Positions 34,301 to 45,335 of a stretch of DNA of 64,000 nucleotides are shown one piece after another. This DNA is from Myotis daubentonii. Taxonomy: Eukaryota > Chordata > Mammalia > Chiroptera > Vespertilionidae. The stretch covers positions 71,033,623-71,097,622 of the forward strand of contig NC_081861.1 of NCBI RefSeq assembly GCF_963259705.1, written 5' to 3'. The notes beneath the pieces were generated by a model. The model was not told where the DNA came from, did no database searches, and worked only from the letters and a program-made list of their open reading frames with translations. Both the position numbers and the translations under genes were made by a program. Numbering within the stretch: position 1 is the first letter of the stretch; each line of letters opens with the position of its first letter.

Positions 34301-34936
34301 CAACTTAACAAAAGGAAGATAAACGATCCAATCAAAAAATGGGCAAAGGACCTAAATAGACACCTTTCAAAAGAGGACATTCAGAAAGCCAAGAGACATA
34401 TGAAAACATGCTCAAAGTCACTAATCATCCAAGAGATGCAAATCAAAATGACAATGAGGTACCATCTCACACCTGTCAGACTGGCTATCATCAACGAATC
34501 AACAAACGACAAGTGCTGGAGAGGATGTGGAGAAAAAGGAACACTTGTGCACTGCTGGTGGGAATGCAGCCTGGTGCAGCCACTATGGAAGACAGTATGG
34601 AGTTACCTTAAAAAACTGAAAATGGAACACCCATTTGACCCTGTGATTCCACTTCTAGGAATATATCCCAAGAAACCAGAAACACCAATCAGAAAGGATA
34701 TATGCACCCCTATGTTCATAGCAGCACAATTCACCATAGCTAAGATCTGGAAACAGCCTAAGTGCCCATCAGCAGAGGAATGGATTAGAAAACTGTGGTA
34801 CATCTACGCTGCTCTAAAAAGGAAGGAACTCTTACCATTTGCAACGTCATGGATGGAACTGGAGAGCATTATGCTAAGTGAAATAAGCCAGTCAATGAAG
34901 GAAAAATACCACATGATCTCACTCATTCATGGATAA
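31323..34936 (+). pseudogene. Nested L1 ORF2, nearly intact (one frameshift, one stop)
   Basis: ORF2 encodes the endonuclease and reverse transcriptase that make L1 cDNA at nicked chromosomal DNA. This copy lacks the N-terminal ~100 residues of the endonuclease but keeps GDFNTP and ADHNGI. The RT carries motif A ([11 protein letters not shown]), motif B ([13 protein letters not shown]) and the catalytic FADD (about 33227-33238). The C-terminal motif CWRGC..HCWWEC (C-x3-C-x7-H-x4-C) is intact near 34517-34570. Two defects: a frameshift in an A-run near 32898-32912, which separates the reading frames ending at 32972 and starting before 32849; and a TGG-to-TGA stop at 33929-33931. The frame after the stop remains open to the natural terminus at 34936. 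Without its 5' end it cannot be autonomous. Confidence 0.88.
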
Positions 34937-35205
34937 TAGAGACCATTATAAACTTTTGAACAATAATAGATACAGAGGCAGAGCTGCCTCAAACAGATTG
35001 TCGAGCTGCAGCGGGAAGGCCGGGGAGGGTTGGGGGGCAGGAGGTAGGGGGGTAAGAGATCAACTAAAGGGCTTGTATGCATGCATATAAGCATAACCAA
35101 TGGACATAAGACACTGGGGGTTAGGGGAGGCTAGGGGACTGTCTAGGGCGGGGGGATAAAATGGACACATATGTAATACCCTTTGTAATACTTTAAGCAA
35201 AAAAA
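31323..35205 (+). mobile_element. Nested 5'-truncated LINE-1
   Basis: Begins inside the ORF2 endonuclease domain ([11 protein letters not shown]) and ends with a 3' UTR and A-tail (35199-35209). Flanks AAAATAAACGCC (31311-31322) and AAAATTAACGCC (35206-35217) are its target-site duplication with one difference, and both copies lie in colinear outer-L1 sequence. 3.9 kb, same orientation as the host. Confidence 0.9.
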
Positions 35206-35217
35206 AAAATTAACGCC

Positions 35218-37096
35218 ATGAAATCTATGGCATTTTTATATGCCAATAGTGAACTTATAGAAAGAGAAATTAAAAAGCAATCCCATTTACCATTGCACCA
35301 AAAACATTAAGATATCTAGGAATAAACTTAAGGAGGTAAAAGTCCTCTACCTAGAAAACTACAGGACATTGAAAAAAGAGATAGAGGAAGACATAAACAG
35401 TTGGAAGAACATACCATGTTCATGGATTGATGATTATCATCATCAAAATGCCCATATTACCCAAAACAATCTATAGATTCAATGCACTCCCCATTAAAAT
35501 ACCAACAGCATATTTCACAGATCTAGAAAGAACTCTCCAAATATTCATCTGGAATTAAAACAAACAAAACAAAAACAAAAAAACCGAATAGCTGCTGGGA
35601 TCCTGATAAAGAAGAACAAAGTAAGAGGGATCTCAATACCAGATATCAAGCTGTATTACAAAGCCATTATTCTCAAAACTGCCTGGTACTGTCACAAGAA
35701 CAGACATATAAATCGATGGAATAGTATAGAGAGCCCGGAAATCAACCCAAACCACTATGCTCAATTAATATTTGACAAAGGAGGCAAGAACATGCAATGG
35801 AGTCAAGACGATCTCTTTAATAAATGGTGCTAGGGAAATTTGGTAAGACACATGCAAAAAAATGAAACTAGACCACTAACTTATACCATACACAAAAATA
35901 AACTCAAAATGGATAAAGGACTTAAACATAAGACAGGAAATCATAAAAATATTAGAAGCATTCACAGGTAGCAAAATCTCAGATATATGCCAAAGGAAGG
36001 AATTTCTTCACTTAGCCCCCAGGGCAATGGAAACTACAGAGAAAATTAACAAATGGGACTATATCAATAAAACAATAAGAAAACCCACTGCCTTGGAGAA
36101 CATATTTGCCAATGATATCTCTGATAGAGGTTTAATCTCCAACATTTACAGGGAACTCATACAACTTAACAAAAGGAAGATAAACAACCCAATCCAAAAA
36201 TGGTCAAGGGACCTAAATAAACACTTTTTGAAAGAGGACATACATAAGAATGAGAGACATATGAAAACATGCTCAAAGTCACTAATCATCCGAGAGATGC
36301 AAATCAAAATGACAATGAGGTATCACCTCACACCTGTCAGAATGGCTATCATCAACAAATCAACAAATGACAAGTGCTGGCGAGGATGTGGAGAAAAAGG
36401 AACCCTCGTGCACTGCTGGTGGGAATGCAAACTGGTGCAGCCACTGTGGATAACAGTATGGAGTTTCCTCAAAAAACTAAAAATGGAACTCCCATTTGAC
36501 CCAGTGATCCCACTTCTAGGAATATATCCCAAGAAACCAGAGACACCAATCAGAAAGGATATATGCACCCCTATGCTCATAGCAGCACAATTTACCATAG
36601 CTAAGATTTGGAATCAGCCTAAGAATGGATTAAATCAGCAGATGAATGGATTAAAAACTTTGGCACATCTACAGAATGGAATACTACGCTGCTGTAAAAA
36701 GGAAGGAACGCCTACCATTTGCAACAGCATGGATGGAGCTGGAGAGCATTGTGCTAAGTGAAATAAGTCAGTCAGAGAAAGAAAAATATCACTTTCTCTC
36801 ACTCATTTGTGGATTATAAGGAACAACATAAACTGATGAACAAAAACAGATGTAGAGACAGAGAAGCATCGATCAGATGCTCAAAACTCAGAGGGAAGAT
36901 AGGGGAGGGTGGGAGTGAGGGAGAGTGATCAACCAAAGGACTTGTATGCATGCATATAAGCATAAGCGATGGATGTGGACAACAGGGGGTGAGGGTGAGG
37001 GCAGGATTGGGGGGATGAGAGGACATTGGGGGGATAAGGACACATTTTTAATATCTTAATCAATAATGGGAAAAAAAGAAAATATGTATATTTTAA
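35218..37096 (+). pseudogene. Outer L1 ORF2, 3' part and 3' UTR
   Basis: Resumes at the KSMAFLYANSEL-like segment immediately downstream of the break at 31310. The region around 35553-35580 has an A-rich insertion (repeats of AAACAAAAC). The longest frame, 36027-36761, includes the intact C-x3-C-x7-H-x4-C motif (CWRGC..HCWWEC). The 3' UTR is G-rich at 36980-37030 and ends in A-rich sequence before the 16-bp duplication. Confidence 0.85.
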
Positions 37097-37112
37097 AAAA
37101 GAAATGCTTTTG

Positions 37113-38039
37113 ATATTACCTCACCTTATTGATTATAACATAAAAATATCTTTCTATAATAGTACTTTTAATAAGAAAAATCAGAGCAATTAGGCAAGAA
37201 TTGGAGTTACTAAAATCCTAATGAATGTAATAGTGATTTCTTAGAAATCATTATCATAAAGTTACTTAAGCAAAAGTGAAAATAACTGATCAACCCTCTG
37301 GGGTTCAGCTTTATAGTTTATTTTAAGTGAAATACTATTGCTCCTAGACTGACATGGAACTACTTTGCAATGTAAACTAATTCAAAATCTATTACAAAGA
37401 TGTAAGAAAAGAGAGCAAGTTATTATTTAATAAAACTGAAAACAATGCCAATATACTGAAATACAGAATAAGGTATAAGATATTTGATTCAATAATCTAG
37501 TGATGTTAATGTCTGTATATCATGTTTGCCCCAGATAAAGATATTTAGAGACACCTGATACTCTTATCTATTAACCATATTTGAAAGATTTATCTACTAG
37601 TAAACACACTGTCCTTGGGAAATATTTTTCTTCTATCACTTTTTTATTCTAGAGCAAATAAACTTCTTAGAGCTACATAGTAGATATTCTCTGGGACATA
37701 CTAGAATTACTGTCTTGTGAAATGAATTTTGCAATCTTTGATTTTTACATTCTGAGTAGATCAAAATGAAAGACTGCTATATTTCTAATCTCAAACATTT
37801 CTCATGTTTTTTTTGGGAAATGTTGTTTCCTTTCCCTCTTGATTTAGATGTTTGGTTAGAACAAAAATAATTCCTACTTCTGAAAAAAATATAACCTACT
37901 GTTTATATATTACTTACTTAAAACTATAAGCATACAATTTACAGTATTATTTTTCATCTCTGGTTATTTTTTTATTTATTTGCCTATGCTCTTTAATAAC
38001 CCATCAATTTAATCATTTCTCTCAATTTCCAAAATGGGT
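37113..38039. other. Unique AT-rich DNA
   Basis: No ORF or repeat recognised. Confidence 0.5.
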
Positions 38040-38392
38040 TACTTTACTGAAAACATTTATCAGTTCTAGTTGTTTTCTTTGATGGAATCTTTAGGGTTCT
38101 TTATATACAGTATCATGTCATCTGCAAATAATGACAGTTTTACTTCTTCCTTTCCAATCTGAATAATTTTTATTTATTCTTCTTAACTGATTGCTGTGGC
38201 TAGGATTTCCAGTATTATGCTGAATAAGAGTGGTGAAAGTGGACATCCCTATCTTATTCCTTTTCTTAAGGGAAACATTTTTAGATTTTGCCCATTGAGT
38301 GTGATGTTGCCTGTGGGTTTGTCATATATGGCCTTTATTATGTTGATATATGTTCACTCTATTCCCACTTTGCTGAGAGTTTTTATTATAAA
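38040..38392 (-). pseudogene. LINE-1 ORF2 RT fragment, inverted (part 1)
   Basis: Reverse complement encodes the RT palm, with ATGTCATCTGCAAA (about 38116-38129) as the reverse of the FADDM codons and the TRQGCP-like region near 38240. Continues at 40268 after the Helitrons. Confidence 0.8.
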
Positions 38393-38817
38393 CTAGAGGC
38401 CCAATGCACAAAATCCAGGGGGGGGGGGCTGGGCTCGCCTGCACCCTCTTGCAATCCAGGACCCCTTGAGGGTGTCCGACTGCTGGTTTAGGCCCTATTT
38501 GGCCAAAATATGCAGTCAGGCATCCCTCTCACAATCCAGGACTCCTCTCTTCTAACAGTCCACCTCCTGGCTCCTTATACTTGGCTCGCTGCTCCTTAGC
38601 GTTGCTGAAGAGTTGGGAGAGGCTCCTGCCACCACTGCTGCGCTCGCCAGCTGTGAGTCTGGCTTCTGGCTGAGCAGCACTCCCCCTGTGGGACTGCACT
38701 GACCACCAAAGGACAGCTTCTGCTTTGAGTGTCTGGGCCTGGTGGTCAGTGTGTGACATAGCTACTGGTCGTTCTGGTCATTCTGCCATAATGGTCATGG
38801 GGCTTTTATTATATAGA
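38393..38817 (-). mobile_element. Helitron, minus strand
   Basis: On the minus strand it starts TCTATATAATAAAAGCCCC (38817 downward) and ends at CTAG (38393-38396). Its 3' hairpin is weak. A degenerate inverted GACCACCA/TGGTGGTC pair lies at about 38699-38752. It directly follows the CTAG of the next unit, so the two form a tandem. Confidence 0.8.
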
Positions 38818-39635
38818 CTAGAGGCCCGGTGCACAAAAATTTGAGCACTTGGGGGGGTGGGGGGGCCCCTCATCCCTGCCTGTGCCCTCTCACAGTCTGG
38901 GACCCCTTGGGAGATAACGACCTGCTGGCTTAGGCCTGCTCCTGGGTGGCAGAGGGCAGGCCCAATCCCTAGGTGCAATCCCTGGTCAGGCTCAGAGCAG
39001 GGCCAATTGGGGAGTTGGGGCGCCTTCCCCCGTCATGCAAGAGCAGGGCAGATTGGGAGATTGCGATGCCACCCTCAGTCACGCTCAGGGTAGGGACGAT
39101 TGGGGGGTTGGAGCACCACACCCTGTCACACTCAAGGCAGGGTCGATGGGGAGGTTGCGGCGCCACCCCCTGTAACGGGCAGAGCAGGGCCAATCAGGGG
39201 GTTGGGGTGCTGCCCCCTGTCACGCACAGAGCAGGGTCAATCAGGGGGTTGGGGAGCTCCCCCCTATCACTCACAGAGTAGGACCGATAGGGGAGTTGGG
39301 GCGCCGCCACTGTCACACTCAGGGCAGGGCCAATGGGGAGGTTATGGTTCTTCCCCATCACACACAGAGCAGGGCCTGTGGGGGGGGGGGGTTGGGGAGG
39401 TCCCCCCTATCAGGCACAGAGCAGGGCCGATCAGGGGGTTGGGGCGCCTTCCCCTGTCATGAACAGAGCAGGGCGGATGGGGAAGTTGTGGCCCCGCCCC
39501 CTGTCACACACAGAGCTGCAAGGCGATCAGGGGGTTTGGGCTCTGACCCCTGTCATGCTCACCCCGGTGCCAGGAGGCCTCTTGGCTCCGCTGATCCCGG
39601 TGCTGGGAGGCATATTACCCTTTAACTATATAGGA
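38818..39635 (-). mobile_element. Helitron with 47-bp minisatellite, minus strand
   Basis: CTAG at 38818-38821 and hairpin GTGCACAAA/TTTGAGCAC at the 3' end; 5' end TCCTATATAGTTAAAGGG at 39635. The minisatellite spans about 38975-39575 in reverse orientation. Paralogue of 6385-7289 and 9355-10344. Confidence 0.85.
38975..39575 (-). repeat. Minisatellite, ~47-bp unit
   Basis: Repeats of CACAGAGCAGGGCCGAT..GGGGTTGGGG..CCCCTGTCA. Generates several overlapping spurious ORFs on the plus strand. Confidence 0.85.
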
Positions 39636-40267
39636 TAAAAGCCTGGTGCATGGGTGGGGCTGGCTGGTTTGCCCTGAAGTGTGTCCTGGATCAGGGTGGG
39701 GTCCCCACTGGGGTGCCTGGCCAGCCTGGGTGAGGGGATGATGGCTGTTTGCAGCTGGTCACACACCCTTCAGGGTGGGGGTCCCCATTGGGGTGCCTGG
39801 GCAGTCTGGGTGAGGGGCTGAGGGCTGTTTTCAGGCCGACTGAAGCTCCCAACCGCTCCTTTTTTTCTTTTTTTTTGTTTTTATTCTGGGCCAGCTTTAG
39901 CTCTGAGGCTCCAGCTGTTAGGCCTCTGCTGCTGAAAGCAGGTATATGGTTTGTTTCAGTTCTATAATCAAAACAATGTATAACTCCAGCTCTCAGATCC
40001 CGGCTCGCTCAAAGCAGGTTTCTGGGGTTTTGTTTAGCTTCTATATTTGTTACAATGTTTCAAACTGCAGGCTCAGAAGCCTGCAAGGCAGGCGGGGAAC
40101 GTTGGAGTCCTCCGTCACTGAAGCAAGCAAGCGTCATGTTAGTTTCAAGCTGCCTGGCTGCCGGCAGCCATCTTGGCTAGCAGTTAATTTGCATATCACC
40201 CTGATTAGCCAATGGGAAGGGTAGTGGTTGTATGCTAATTACCATGTTCCTCTTTTATTAGAGAGGA
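39636..40267 (-). mobile_element. Helitron, first unit of composite, minus strand
   Basis: 5' end TCCTCTCTAATAAAAGAGG at 40267 followed (minus strand) by ATTGGCTAATCAGG, ATGCAAATTAAC and AAGATGGC. Its other end, CATGCACCAGGC, runs into the 5' TCC of the next unit. T/A flanks fit Helitron insertion into the inverted L1. Confidence 0.8.
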
Positions 40268-40450
40268 TCTGTGCTGAAATTTAGCAAATGCTTTTTCTGT
40301 GTCTATTGATATAATTATTGTTTTTTATCCTTTTTTTGTTATGTAATGTAGCACATTTATTGATTTGCAGATATTCTACCAACCTTGTATCCCCAGAATA
40401 AATCCCACTGGTTCATGATATATGATCTTTTTAATGTATTGTCAGCAGTA
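40268..40450 (-). pseudogene. LINE-1 ORF2 RT fragment, inverted (part 2)
   Basis: Reverse-complement L1 sequence encoding the segment before RT motif A (…[14 protein letters not shown] at 40380-40420), colinear with 38040-38392. It ends where plus-strand L1 begins. Confidence 0.7.
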
Positions 40451-40484
40451 AAATCTCGAACATTTCTCATAGTAATATTTTTTT

Positions 40485-40835
40485 TTTCCGCTACATCACA
40501 TTAGGCAAGGGAAACGGAATGAAAAAATGTGACTATATCAATTTAAAAAGTTTTTTTCACAGCAAGGAAAACCATCAACAAAATAGGAAGACAAGGCAAT
40601 GAATGAGAGAACATATTCACTGATAACATCTGATAAGGGCTTAATATCCAAAATTTATAAAGAACTTTCAGAAATCAACACCAAAACCACAAACAGCTTA
40701 ATTAACAAATGGGCAAAGGACCTGAATAGACCTGGGAGGGGTGGGTGCAGTGTGGAGCGGGTTAATGGGGGGAAAAACAAACAAACAAAGGGGATATCTA
40801 TAATACTTTCAACAATAAATTTTTTTTAAAAAGAA
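40485..40835 (+). pseudogene. LINE-1 3' part, sense (twin-priming partner)
   Basis: Sense L1: KWDYINLKSFFTARKTINK-like translation, then [25 protein letters not shown], then a jump to the 3' UTR, AACAATAAATT and an A-tail. An internal deletion joins ORF2 directly to the 3' UTR at about 40732. With 38040-40450 in the opposite orientation, it forms a 5'-inverted L1. Confidence 0.75.
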
Positions 40836-41134
40836 CCTATTATATAACTTAGGGAGAAATCATTTCAGCATAACTAAACTGAAAGAAAGCAGCATTGAGT
40901 TTTATCAAGTATTCTTAATTTAACTTAGTGCCACATAATTAAAATTGTCAATCAAGCTTATCTATGTGAAAAATAATATGTATCTATTATAATGTATATC
41001 TATGGAGTCTTTTGTGTATATAACCGTTTACATTTGAATTGTATTATATTAACAAATTGTGGAAACTAGATTCACCATTTAAATACCCTTGTTTTGATTA
41101 TGTATAAATAATCAGTAGGAATAATATCAGATAG

Positions 41135-41330
41135 TATGGCTGGTGTTGATCCATGAACCAAGAGGTCATTGGTTTGATTCCCAGTCAGGGCACATGCTTG
41201 GGTGTGGGCTCAATCCCCAGTGTGGGTTGTGCAAGAGGCAGCCTATTTATGTTTCTTTCTCATTGATGTTTCTATCTATCCCCCTCCTTTCCTCTCTCTT
41301 AAAAAAAATCAATAAAATATTTTTAAAAAT
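41135..41330 (+). mobile_element. Ves-like SINE, head truncated
   Basis: TATGGCTGGTGTTGATCC, CCCAGTCAGGGCACATGC, TTGATGTTTCTATC and an AATCAATAAAATATT tail. The first part of the A box is lost. Confidence 0.85.
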
Positions 41331-42335
41331 GAATAATTCAAAAAATGGTTGTTAACACACAGAGAATAATATCTAGGTATCATGTAAATGGCCCTGGGTC
41401 ATGTGTTGGACTAAGAAAATTAACATATTACAATAAAGATAATAGATTTTTTATTTTTATCCCACGTTTTTTTAGGAATATCTTCTCTTGAAGTAAAATG
41501 TTCGGTTTCCTCTATAGACAAAATAAAATACAGTAATAAGGTAATTATTTTTAAATTTATCTAGCTTTTTCTAAATCTGTTGTCTTCATGTTTATTTGCC
41601 TTTATTATGTGATTTGTTGAGAGGAGTATGTGGGGATTTCAAAAAGAGTTGCCTCAATGGCATTTATAACTGACTCAATTAATCCAATCAATCACTGAAG
41701 AAGATTTTTATTTGCTGGTTGTTTCAAAAGGGAACTGGAAATATGTAACTAATACATTTTCTACTTTATATGACTTGCTTTCTTTTTAGACACATATTTC
41801 ACTGTAAAACAAAGAGCACACATGCAATATCATAAGCCAAAATCTAGGTTTGAATATTCACATCATACTGTGCAACACTTTAATAAAAAGTAAACCTATT
41901 CTCATATTCTATAGCCCAGTAAGATGGTTTTATTCCTCTTTACATGTAATATCTTCTCAGATAAAAGTTTATTCTCTTTAGATGTGTAAATTTGCACATT
42001 TTATTTTAAATAAATTCTTTAGAGTAAGACACAAAATTGATGTGACTGCCTGAAGCACAACACTTACCTTCATGGGCTTCAAATATTCTAATATATTAAT
42101 GTTTTTCTATACCACATTACAGTTTACTTCCTTTATAATGGGATCATTACAATATTTTTACTTTATTCTGTTTCCCAAATTAATTAAGCCAGAAATATAC
42201 AAAATGCAATGAAGACTACTATTGCTCCTACTGTGCTGCTGTTTATAATGACTTCTCATTGATATTTACAATTTTTATAAACAATGTCACAAAAGTTTAG
42301 TGTAATCTCCAAAGGTTATTTTAATATGAGTTTTT
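41331..42335. other. Unique AT-rich DNA
   Basis: No gene, repeat or RNA structure recognised. Confidence 0.5.
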
Positions 42336-42350
42336 AAAATGTTGTGATTC

Positions 42351-42548
42351 TAACCCTGGCTGGTGTTGCTCAGTTGGTTGAGCATTGTTCTATGTACTGA
42401 AAGGTTGTTGGTTGGATTCTGGATCAGGGCACATACCCAGGTGGCAGACTGGATCCCCAGTAGGGAGCAGGAAGGAGGCAGCTAATCAATGTTTCTCTCT
42501 TCCCTTCTTCCTTCCTCTCTCTAAAATCAATTTAAAAACACACATATT
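42351..42548 (+). mobile_element. Ves-like SINE with 15-bp duplication
   Basis: CCTGGCTGGTGTTGCTCAG head, GATCAGGGCACATACCC and CTCTAAAATCAATTTAAAA tail. Flanks AAAATGTTGTGATTC (42336-42350) and AAAATATTGTGATTC (42549-42563) differ at one base. Confidence 0.9.
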
Positions 42549-42563
42549 AAAATATTGTGATTC

Positions 42564-43239
42564 CAGCACAATTTTCGAACCATTTTAAAGCATGAGAAAT
42601 AAAAATGTATCAAATTGATGGCATTAAAGCTTACAAAGAATCTAGTTGGACTGCTTGCCGTAGTACCTTATTTTCATTTCTTTTTGAGAGTGGTGCTTTG
42701 TACAATGTGAATCCTCCTTCTTTTATTATGCATGAAATTGCTAACATATAAACTAATATTTCTTTTCACACCCACAGCCTGGATGTCATGTACAATTTAG
42801 GTCCATGAGTGTATCAGTCCTTGACCTGCTACTGCCCAATTCTTTCTAATTGTTGTACACTACAATACTTCTTTTCCTTATAAACATCAATGACCATTTA
42901 TGTAGCCCATCTTAGTTTTATAAATATCAAACACATTTATGAATAATTATACACCTACAAACCAAGTACAAAGTTACATATATATTTGGGAATAAATCTA
43001 GATTTATGCCTCTATACCTTACCATTTCTTTGGAGATTTGCTCTTTTTTCTGTGAAGTGTACCTCTCCCCTGTGCAATGTAAAAATTTTAACATCAAATA
43101 TATTTGCATGTCTTTTCTCCTGTTAATCTATATTTTGCTAGTCTAATTTACAGGGCCCCAGCCAGATAATCTAAGAGGGAAGGTTTTTCCACTCCTACCC
43201 ATATCACTATTGATGTTAACCTTCATTGTCTAGCTGAGG
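42564..43239. other. Unique AT-rich DNA
   Basis: Nothing recognised. Confidence 0.5.
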
Positions 43240-43372
43240 TATCTTTTGCCATGTTACTCCATTGTAAGGTTACTAGCTCCCTCCTTCCATATTGTACACT
43301 TTAGATTTATTTATATCAATATAGACTCATGAATATTGTATTTGTACTTTGGATTAGAATCCGATAATACTT
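43240..43372 (+). mobile_element. Ancient L1M-type fragment
   Basis: CCATGTTACTCCATTGTAAG, ATATAGACTCATGAATATTG and ACTTTGGATTAGAATCCGAT resemble the 3' region of old L1M families (…ttgggttataatccaatac…). Confidence 0.45.
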
Positions 43373-43735
43373 TTATAGTTGTATTTTGTTTTGTTTATTT
43401 ATTTTGTTTATTTATTATTTGTTTTTAATGTATCTTTACTGTTGAAAGTATTACAGATCCCCCCCCTTTTATTCCCCATTGACTCTCTCCACCCTGTAAT
43501 TGCCCCTCCCAGGCCTTCACCACACTATTGTCTGTGTCCAGGGGTTATGCATATCAGCATATAAATCCCCTGGTTAATCACTCCCTCACCCATCACCCAA
43601 CCCTTGCCTTCCCTCTGAGATTGTCAGTCTGTTCCATGCTTCTATGTCTCTGGATCTATTTTGTTCATCGGTTTATTTTGTTCATTAGATTCCACATATG
43701 AGTGAGATCATTGAAAGGTTAAAGTCAGTGGTGCA
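43373..43735 (-). mobile_element. LINE-1 3' end, minus strand
   Basis: Reverse of an L1 3' UTR: TTTACTGTTGAAAGTATTAC near the tail, CACACTATTGTCTGTGTCC, GATTCCACATATGAGTGAGA at the end of ORF2. Strongly 5'-truncated, about 360 bp. Confidence 0.85.
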
Positions 43736-43744
43736 CAGTCAGGC

Positions 43745-44663
43745 TAAATAACTATCTCAGATGGTGATTTATTTAAGGAAAAGGGGATGGGAGATGGGGC
43801 TATACAGAGAAAAAGGGTCTTGGAGACAGGTTCAGGTGGTAAGCTCAGGACAAGCTTCTACTGCCCTTTGCTCTCCTGGTTGCAAGTCTCATGGGGAGCC
43901 TCAGAGGTTAGTGGACATATGCCTGTAGGGCAGCCGTGGGCAAACTACGGCCCGCGGGCCGGGTCCGGCCCGTTTGAAATGAATAAAACTATTGAAATAA
44001 AAGACCGTACCCTTTTATGTAATGATGTTTACTTTGAATTTATATTAGTTCACACAAACACTCCATCCATGCTTTTGTTCCGGCCCTCCGGTCCAGTTTA
44101 AGAACCCATTGTGGCCCTCGAGTCAAAAAGTTTGCCCACCCCTGCTGTAGGGGAATGACAAGGGCATGCTTCTTGGTGGGAGAGTATGCACAGGGTCCTC
44201 TGTCTTGAGCATATTTATCTCTCTTTTGAGGTGGAAATCTTAGGGGAGATCTCAGAGGGTCTTAATAGAATATTCATCAGCTTTCCAGGAGTGCTCTTTC
44301 AAGATTATGGTCTCTATTGATTGGTCGGTGCCAGGGCAGGGGGTCATTAGTCAATGTAGCTTGTCCTGAGGCACAGTGTCACTTGTCTGGTTTTGCTGCT
44401 TTTCTGGGTTTGGAGCTAAAATACAACTGAGGCCTGGGTGTTACCTTTAAGGAGGGAAAGGTAGGGCCTCTAAACCACTTGACCAATGATATGAAAGATC
44501 TGGGGTCCAAACTGCATGCTCAGTGATATGCTAGGGGAAGATAGGTTACCCTGGAGACAAGGCTCTTATTTTCCCAGTTTTTACCCTTGTTAGGCATCTG
44601 GGCTTCCCACCCTGGTGAGTTTCTGTACCTGGCCCATCATCCTTGCTCTGCTTATGTCTAACA
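43745..44663 (-). mobile_element. ERV class I-like LTR, copy B, interrupted by a hAT MITE
   Basis: On the minus strand it starts TGTTAGACATAAGCAGAGC at 44663 and proceeds through CCCCTAGCATATCACTGAGC and AGCAAAACCAGACAAG to CTTAAATAAATCACC near 43770. About 690 bp without the MITE. Same family as copies A and C. Confidence 0.6.
43931..44144. mobile_element. hAT MITE with perfect 8-bp duplication
   Basis: Termini CAGCCGTGGGCAAACTACGG and AGTTTGCCCACCCCTG are inverted repeats; flanks CTGTAGGG at 43923-43930 and 44145-44152. It lies inside LTR copy B and is therefore younger than it. Related to 5576-5806. Confidence 0.88.
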
Positions 44664-44699
44664 ATTATGTGATACTTACCAACCTAACATAACAGATAT

Positions 44700-44896
44700 T
44701 ATTTATTTTTTCTTGACAGATATATTGTTTTTATTTTTTAAGTGATGAAAAACATTTTTTTCAATTATAGTTTACATTCAATATTATTCTATATTAGTTT
44801 CAGGTGTACAGCATAGTGGTTACACAATCATATACTTTACCAAGTGGTCTCCCCAATATTTCAAGTAACTATCTGGACTCCTATAGTTATCACAAA
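44700..44896 (-). mobile_element. Old LINE-1 3' UTR fragment, minus strand (part 1)
   Basis: Reads like the reverse of an L1MA-type 3' UTR: TTAGTTTCAGGTGTACAGCATAGTGG. Continues after the Helitron at 45184. Confidence 0.6.
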
Positions 44897-45183
44897 CTAG
44901 AGGCCTAGGGTACAAAAATTTGTGCACTCGGGGGGGTCCCTCAGCCCGGCCTGTGCCCTCTTGCAGTCTGGGACCCCTCAGGGGATGAATACCTGCTGGC
45001 TTAGGCCCGCTTCCTGGGGGACCGGACCCAAGCTGGCAGTCAGACATCCCTCTGGCAGCCCAGGAGTCCTCAGGGGATGTCCACCTGACAGCAGGGAGCA
45101 GGCCTAAGCTGCAGTCAGACATCCTTAGCACTGCTGAGGAGGTGGGAGAGTTAATTTGCATATTACTCTTTTATTAGATAGGA
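44897..45183 (-). mobile_element. Short Helitron, minus strand
   Basis: CTAG at 44897-44900, hairpin GTACAAAAA/TTTGTGCAC, and 5' end TCCTATCTAATAAAAGAG at 45183 with ATGCAAATTAAC. 287 bp; inserted into an old L1 3' UTR that continues on both sides. Confidence 0.85.
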
Positions 45184-45335
45184 TATTATTGACTCTATTC
45201 CCTATGCTGCAGTTTACCTCTCTGCGACTATTCTGTAGCCACCAATTTGTACTTCTTAATACCTTCATCTTTTTTATCCAGTTCTCCAACCCTCCTCCCC
45301 TCTGGCAACCATCAATCTGATCTCTGTATCTATAA
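45184..45335 (-). mobile_element. Old LINE-1 3' UTR fragment, minus strand (part 2)
   Basis: Continuation of 44700-44896: ATTCTGTAGCCACCAATTTG and CCCCTCTGGCAACCATCAAT in reverse L1 order. Confidence 0.6.

Larger units (their letters stand above)
26504..37096 (+). mobile_element. Full-length LINE-1 with a nested younger LINE-1
   Basis: The outer L1 occupies 26504-31310 and 35218-37096, about 6.7 kb: 5' UTR, ORF1, ORF2 and 3' UTR. It is flanked by a 16-bp target-site duplication, AAAAGAAATGCTTTTG (26489-26504 and 37097-37112), whose start AAAAG fits the L1 endonuclease preference. The insert at 31323-35205 was acquired later. Confidence 0.9.

Noticed and set aside
43787..44101. 104-codon plus-strand ORF
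   Set aside because: It spans the junction between an LTR and an inserted hAT MITE, so it cannot be a conserved gene.
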